DNA from: DASXTC01 sp036505635
GTDB taxonomy: Bacteria; Acidobacteriota; Polarisedimenticolia; JACPZX01; DASXTC01
Length of the DNA: 48,381 bases
NCBI GenBank assembly: GCA_036505635.1
Contig: DASXTC010000007.1
Coordinates: forward strand, 1 to 48,381
Reading direction: 5' to 3'
Positions 45,616 to 48,381 of the stretch are shown here, piece after piece. Made by a program: the position numbers and the translations under genes. The notes under the pieces were generated by a model. The model was not told where the DNA came from. It worked only from the letters and a program-made list of their open reading frames with translations, and ran no database searches. Numbering within the stretch: the first letter of the stretch is position 1; the number at the start of each line of letters is the position of its first letter.

Positions 45616-45644
45616 TTGCCAGAACCCGCTCCGAGTGCTAGATT
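45616..45644 (+). promoter_or_regulatory. tmRNA promoter
   Basis: TTGCCA (45616-45621) and TAGATT (45639-45644) are 17 bases apart, about 55 bases before the mature 5' end of the tmRNA. Both boxes are good matches. Confidence 0.55.
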
Positions 45645-45650
45645 TGCGGC

Positions 45651-45689
45651 ATCGCGCCAACGGTCCAGGAAGCCTCCTTGTGGCGCGAT
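45651..45689 (+). other. Hairpin in the pre-tmRNA leader
   Basis: ATCGCGCCA (45651-45659) and TGGCGCGAT (45681-45689) are perfect 9-bp inverted repeats at the expected start of the transcript, ending ten bases before the mature tmRNA. It could be a processing stem for RNase P or RNase III, or protect the 5' end. Confidence 0.5.
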
Positions 45690-45698
45690 CTGTCTCGT

Positions 45699-46054
45699 GG
45701 GGGCGCAACGGGTTCGACGGGAGCGTTGAAGCCAGGGCTGCATGCCGAGGATCCAGTCATCCTCGTTAATCCGGCTGGAAAAAAACAACTGACAACAGTC
45801 AGCTTGCTTTCGCTGCCTAACTAGCAGCGACGTCCTGGGGTCGGCCCCGCCGGTGGCAGGCCTCGAGGACGCCGAGTAACCGGCTGGCCTCCCCCGACCG
45901 CGCTCTGAGGGGAGGCGAGATGAAGAGGGCTGGCCGCCGAGTCTTCTGCTCCGTCCGGGGCTTGGCGGCGAGAGCACTTCAGACGAAGACACGCATGTAG
46001 ACGCCCCAGGTCGATCGCTTTCGGACGCGGGTTCGACTCCCGCCGCCTCCACCA
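45699..46054 (+). ncRNA. ssrA: Transfer-messenger RNA
   Basis: A 356-base one-piece tmRNA, the RNA that rescues stalled ribosomes with SmpB and tags the unfinished protein for breakdown. The 5' end GGGGGCGCAACGGGTTCGAC is diagnostic, and the 3' end is a tRNA-Ala-like T arm (GCGGGTTCGACTCCCGC) with acceptor CGCCTCC, A and encoded CCA pairing with GGGGGCG. A tag reading frame ends at TAA 45818-45820 with the sequence KKTTDNSQLAFAA; the final AFAA is a typical degradation signal. The exact resume codon is uncertain. Internal GC-rich palindromes represent the pseudoknots. Confidence 0.96.
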
Positions 46055-46076
46055 AACCGCAGTTTCCCAAGGCCGG

Positions 46077-46096
46077 CCGGGCGGGGCCCAGCCCGG
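46077..46096 (+). terminator. Hairpin after tmRNA
   Basis: CCGGGC, an 8-base loop and GCCCGG begin 23 bases after the CCA end. No T-run follows, so it may act as a processing or pausing structure rather than a full terminator. Confidence 0.4.
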
Positions 46097-46273
46097 ACTG
46101 AATCGCCAGCAACCCGGACAGGTTCAACAACTTCCACCAGGGACTCACGTCCCGGACGGACCCTGGGCTCACCGGGTCGGTCTCCGGACCTGACGGGAGC
46201 ACAACAGGAGCGCAACTCCAACGCCGATATGAGAGGCGTTGCGCTGAGCCGGGAGCGACGCGCTGATTTCCCC

Positions 46274-46306
46274 TTGACACGGACGAGCGAGGTGTGTATA
46301 TTCACA
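46274..46306 (+). promoter_or_regulatory. MarR gene promoter and operator
   Basis: TTGACA (46274-46279) and TATATT (46297-46302) are 17 bases apart, a near-ideal promoter. TGTGTATATTCACA (46293-46306) covers the -10 box and matches the perfect palindrome upstream of the efflux operon at 13 of 14 positions. The -10 box ends seven bases before the ATG, so the mRNA is probably leaderless and the regulator represses itself. Confidence 0.7.
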
Positions 46307-46309
46307 GGC

Positions 46310-46765
46310 ATGAAGACCAGGGCCGCGACCGACGATCCCATCGACGAGATGAAAAGGTGCGTCTGCTTCGACCTGCGGCGCACGACGCGGGCCATCACAC
46401 AGATGTACGACCGCGCGCTGAAGGCCCACGGGATCCGGGCGACGCAGATGCCGATCCTCGTGGGGTCGCGCGGCGCGGAGCCGGTGCTGCTGGGAAGGCT
46501 GGCGAAGGCGCTCGGCATGGAGCGCACGACGCTGCTGAGGAACGTGAGGCCGCTGGTGCGCCGCGGTCTTGTCGAGCAGTCCACCGAGACCGGCTCTCCG
46601 CGCACCACGCTGAGGACGACCCCCGCGGGCCGGGCGCTGCTGAAGCGGGCCTATCCCGACTGGAAGAAGGTCCAGACACGGGCGCTCGACCTGATGGGCC
46701 GGACGGAGTGGTCCCGCAGTCTCACGGCGCTCGGAGAGGTGTCTCGCGGCACCGGGCGTAGGTGA
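46310..46765 (+). CDS. MarR family transcriptional regulator
   Basis: A 151-residue winged-helix regulator. The DNA-binding part (ATQMPILVGSRG, LGRLAKALGMERTTLLRNVR, PLVRRGLVEQ, RTTLRTTPAGRALLKRA) follows the MarR pattern, including the wing ending in a conserved Thr-x-x-G. An N-terminal CVCFDLRRTTRAITQMY helix with Cys residues could sense oxidants, by analogy with redox-sensing MarR proteins, but this is not demonstrated. The start at 46310 follows the promoter by seven bases. Downstream after a T8 run lies the RND operon, whose promoter carries the same palindrome as this gene's, so it is the probable controller of that operon. Confidence 0.9.
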   Translation: MKTRAATDDPIDEMKRCVCFDLRRTTRAITQMYDRALKAHGIRATQMPILVGSRGAEPVLLGRLAKALGMERTTLLRNVRPLVRRGLVEQSTETGSPRTTLRTTPAGRALLKRAYPDWKKVQTRALDLMGRTEWSRSLTALGEVSRGTGRR

Positions 46766-46773
46766 GGTTTTTT

Positions 46774-46802
46774 TTGACCGCGACTGTGTATATACACATA
46801 TG
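46774..46802 (+). promoter_or_regulatory. Efflux operon promoter with MarR-type operator
   Basis: TTGACC (46774-46779) follows the T8 run after the marR gene; a weak CATATG (46797-46802) is 17 bases on. Between them is a perfect 14-bp palindrome, TGTGTATATACACA (46785-46798), nearly identical to the site in the regulator's own promoter. The leader to the adaptor ATG is about 230 bases. Confidence 0.65.
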
Positions 46803-46810
46803 GCGAACCC

Positions 46811-46897
46811 AGGAACGGTATCGCGCTGCGCATGCTCACCGGCGATCGCGCCAGGTACCTCGGGCTCGTGTTCGCCATTCCCTTCTGCACATCATGA
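46811..46897 (+). pseudogene. N-terminal scrap of an ABC permease
   Basis: In one frame the sequence reads NGIALRMLTGDRARYLGLVF then AIPFCTS and a TGA at 46895-46897. This matches the first membrane-proximal segment of DevC/FtsX-type ABC permeases, whose usual start is M-x-x-A-L-K-M-L-x-G-D-R-A-K-Y-L-G-x-V. The expected start codon is AGG here instead of ATG, and nothing beyond the first helix survives. It lies in the leader of the RND operon. A degraded relic is the likely explanation; 28 codons is a short match. Confidence 0.45.
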
Positions 46898-47039
46898 TCC
46901 GACGCGGCCGCGACTACCGCGATCACGAATACCTGATCCTCAAGGTGCAGCAGTGTACCGCCCGCACCAGACTCGAGAAGGCGGCATGTTGGACAACTCA
47001 ATCACAAATTCTGCCTCAGACAGGGTTTCGGAGGTCCCC

Positions 47040-48158
47040 ATGTGTCAGCGTCGTGAGATCCCATTCCTGATCGTCGTCGGTTTGCTGCCCTTGGCGTTGG
47101 CAGCATGCAACCACGCAATATCCTCTGATCCGCGGACACAGACCGCCCTCGTGCGGGTAGCGACGGTCGAGCCCTCCGTTCATGGGGAGCGTTCGTTCAC
47201 CGGAATCGTCGCGGCGCGGGTGCAAAGCGACCTGGGGTTCCGTGTCCCCGGGAAGATCCTGGACCGGCTGGTCGACACCGGGCAGACGGTCAAGCGCGGC
47301 CAGCCGCTTATGCGTATCGATCCCACGGACCTGAGGCTTGCCACACGCGCACACGACGAGGCCGTTGCCGCCGCCACGGCGCGCGCGCGCCAGACCGCGG
47401 AGGACGAGGCGCGATACCGCGACCTCGTCTCCAGGGGGGCGGTCTCGGCGTCGGCCTACGACAGAGTGAAGGCTGCCGCCGAGTCGGCGAGGGCTGAGCT
47501 CAATGGGGCCAAGGCCCAGGCCGACGTGGCCCGCAACGAAACGGGCTACGCCGCACTGCTCGCCGATGCGGACGGCGTGGTGGTGGAAACCCTGGCCGAG
47601 CCGGGGCAGGTCGTCGGTGCCGGCCAGGTTGTCGTCCGTGTGGCACATGCCGGGCGCCGCGAGGCGGTCATCGAGCTGCCGGAAACCCTGCGCCCGGCGA
47701 TCGGCTCCACCGGCCGGGCGACCTTGTATGGAAGCGGGCTGACGGGCCCCGCGAAACTGCGCCAGTTGTCGGACGCCGCAAACCGTCACACCCGCACGTT
47801 CGAGGCTCGGTATGTGCTGGAGGGCCGTCTGGCAGACGCACCGCTGGGCTCGACCATCTCCATCCAGATCCAGGACGGCTCGTCCGCCCCGGCGCTGCAG
47901 GTACCGATAGGCGCGATCTTCGATGCGGGCCAGGGGCCGGGCGTATGGCTGGTCGAAGGGGAGACGCCCCGTGTCACCTGGCGTGCCGTGCAATTCGCCG
48001 GCCTCGGTGACGAAGCGGCGTCGGTGGTCGGCGCGCTTGAGGCGGGCGATCGCGTCATTGCGCTCGGCGCGCACCTGCTGCACGAAGGCGACCACGTCCG
48101 ACTCGCGGGGCGCGAGGGCGCAGCACGCGTCGCCGTCGAGGGCGAGGAACGGCGATGA
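47040..48158 (+). CDS. RND efflux periplasmic adaptor lipoprotein
   Basis: A 372-residue membrane-fusion protein. The signal region FLIVVGLLPLALAACNH has a lipobox (LAAC, Cys near residue 23), so it is a lipoprotein anchored to the inner membrane. Domains in order: beta-barrel and lipoyl halves (RVPGKILDRLVDTGQTVKRG), a helical hairpin (about residues 95-165), the second lipoyl half (ADGVVVETLAEPGQVV) and a membrane-proximal part (VIALGAHLLHEGDHV). I chose ATG 47040, with GGAGG five bases upstream, because the lipoprotein signal starts there; upstream in-frame sequence lies in the promoter and relic. It overlaps the transporter gene by ATGA. Confidence 0.93.
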   Translation: MCQRREIPFLIVVGLLPLALAACNHAISSDPRTQTALVRVATVEPSVHGERSFTGIVAARVQSDLGFRVPGKILDRLVDTGQTVKRGQPLMRIDPTDLRLATRAHDEAVAAATARARQTAEDEARYRDLVSRGAVSASAYDRVKAAAESARAELNGAKAQADVARNETGYAALLADADGVVVETLAEPGQVVGAGQVVVRVAHAGRREAVIELPETLRPAIGSTGRATLYGSGLTGPAKLRQLSDAANRHTRTFEARYVLEGRLADAPLGSTISIQIQDGSSAPALQVPIGAIFDAGQGPGVWLVEGETPRVTWRAVQFAGLGDEAASVVGALEAGDRVIALGAHLLHEGDHVRLAGREGAARVAVEGEERR

Positions 48159-48381
48159 GCGGCTTCAATCTCTCCGCGCTCGCCGTTCGCGAGCGCGCCG
48201 TGACGCTGTTCCTGCTCGTGGCGATTTCCATTGCCGGCGTCGTGGCCTTCCTGACGCTGGGTCGCGCGGAAGACCCGGCTTTCACGGTGAAGCAGATGAC
48301 CGTCGTCACCGCCTGGCCGGGGGCCACGGCAAAGGAGATGGAAGAGCTGGTCGCCGAACGGCTGGAGAAGCGGATGCAGGA
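48155..48381 (+). CDS. RND efflux transporter, N-terminal part
   Basis: The first 75 residues of an AcrB/MexF-type inner-membrane pump, cut by the end of the window. The first membrane helix (LFLLVAISIAGVVAFLTLG) and the family motif RAEDPAF followed by TAWPGATAKEMEELVAERLE are clear. Its ATG overlaps the adaptor stop as ATGA. A full-length member is about 1030 residues and would export drugs or other toxic compounds with the adaptor and an outer-membrane channel. The operon is probably repressed by the MarR protein at 46310. Confidence 0.93.
   Translation, partial: MSGFNLSALAVRERAVTLFLLVAISIAGVVAFLTLGRAEDPAFTVKQMTVVTAWPGATAKEMEELVAERLEKRMQ

Noticed and set aside
46019..46054. Isolated tRNA at the T-arm and CCA sequence
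   Set aside because: It is the 3' end of the tmRNA; the 5' half of its acceptor stem is 350 bases upstream.
46800..47039. N-terminal extension of the RND adaptor
   Set aside because: The added 80 residues are low-complexity and would bury the lipoprotein signal; the ribosome-binding site and lipobox fit the ATG at 47040.

Overview
The window is a 48.4 kb piece of a GC-rich bacterial chromosome, read here as a contig from an uncultured Acidobacteriota-like organism. The main pointers are an Oar-type TonB-dependent receptor with an N-terminal carboxypeptidase-regulatory-like domain, many secreted peptidases (families M2, M1, M36 and S9), secreted proteins ending in a fibronectin-like tail, and a class II ribonucleotide reductase with an intein. 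The phylum call is an inference; no rRNA is present to confirm it.

Layout. 0.6-7.8 kb: a four-gene minus-strand operon (periplasmic solute-binding-like protein, TPR lipoprotein, FN3 secreted protein, TonB receptor) beside an orphan antitoxin-like gene. 7.9-9.1 kb: a Fic enzyme with its own AT-rich promoter. 9.3-14.7 kb: two secreted proteins of unknown function, then overlapping M2 and M1 zinc peptidase genes. 14.7-19.5 kb: a tightly overlapping minus operon of DedA, an MMPL/RND exporter and a membrane-anchored patatin. 19.6-24.2 kb: a GcvT-like protein coupled to two PYROXD2-like FAD oxidoreductases, followed by a broken HicB-like gene. 24.2-25.4 kb: a cupin, a conserved hypothetical and an antitoxin with the debris of its toxin. 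25.4-27.0 kb: an AT-richer island with a small protein gene followed on the same strand by two unusual tRNA genes, one inside a perfect 16-bp inverted repeat. 27.1-32.1 kb: nrdJ with a LAGLIDADG intein and a long leader. 32.6-37.8 kb: an HTH regulator divergent from a fatty-acid desaturase, an N6-adenine-type DNA methylase and an arginase-family protein. 37.9-39.7 kb: an HNH endonuclease, a methyltransferase pseudogene and a 142-bp structured element with 18-bp terminal inverted repeats. 39.7-45.5 kb: YaiI-family protein, M36 peptidase, cupin, membrane protein and S9 peptidase. 45.6-46.1 kb: tmRNA. 46.3-48.4 kb: a MarR regulator and an RND efflux operon that runs off the end; both promoters carry the same palindrome.

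How the parts fit. Much of the window serves the envelope and periplasm: protein and peptide breakdown, uptake and lipid handling. Genes are packed with ATGA, GTGA or TGATG junctions, so translational coupling is common. Several promoters place the -10 box only 7-8 bases before the start codon, which suggests leaderless mRNAs. The gaps are full of gene debris (three toxin-antitoxin relics, ABC-permease and PadR fragments, a deleted methyltransferase), so accessory genes have been gained and lost here repeatedly. The best candidate for something undescribed is the protein-plus-two-tRNAs cluster at 26.3-27.0 kb.
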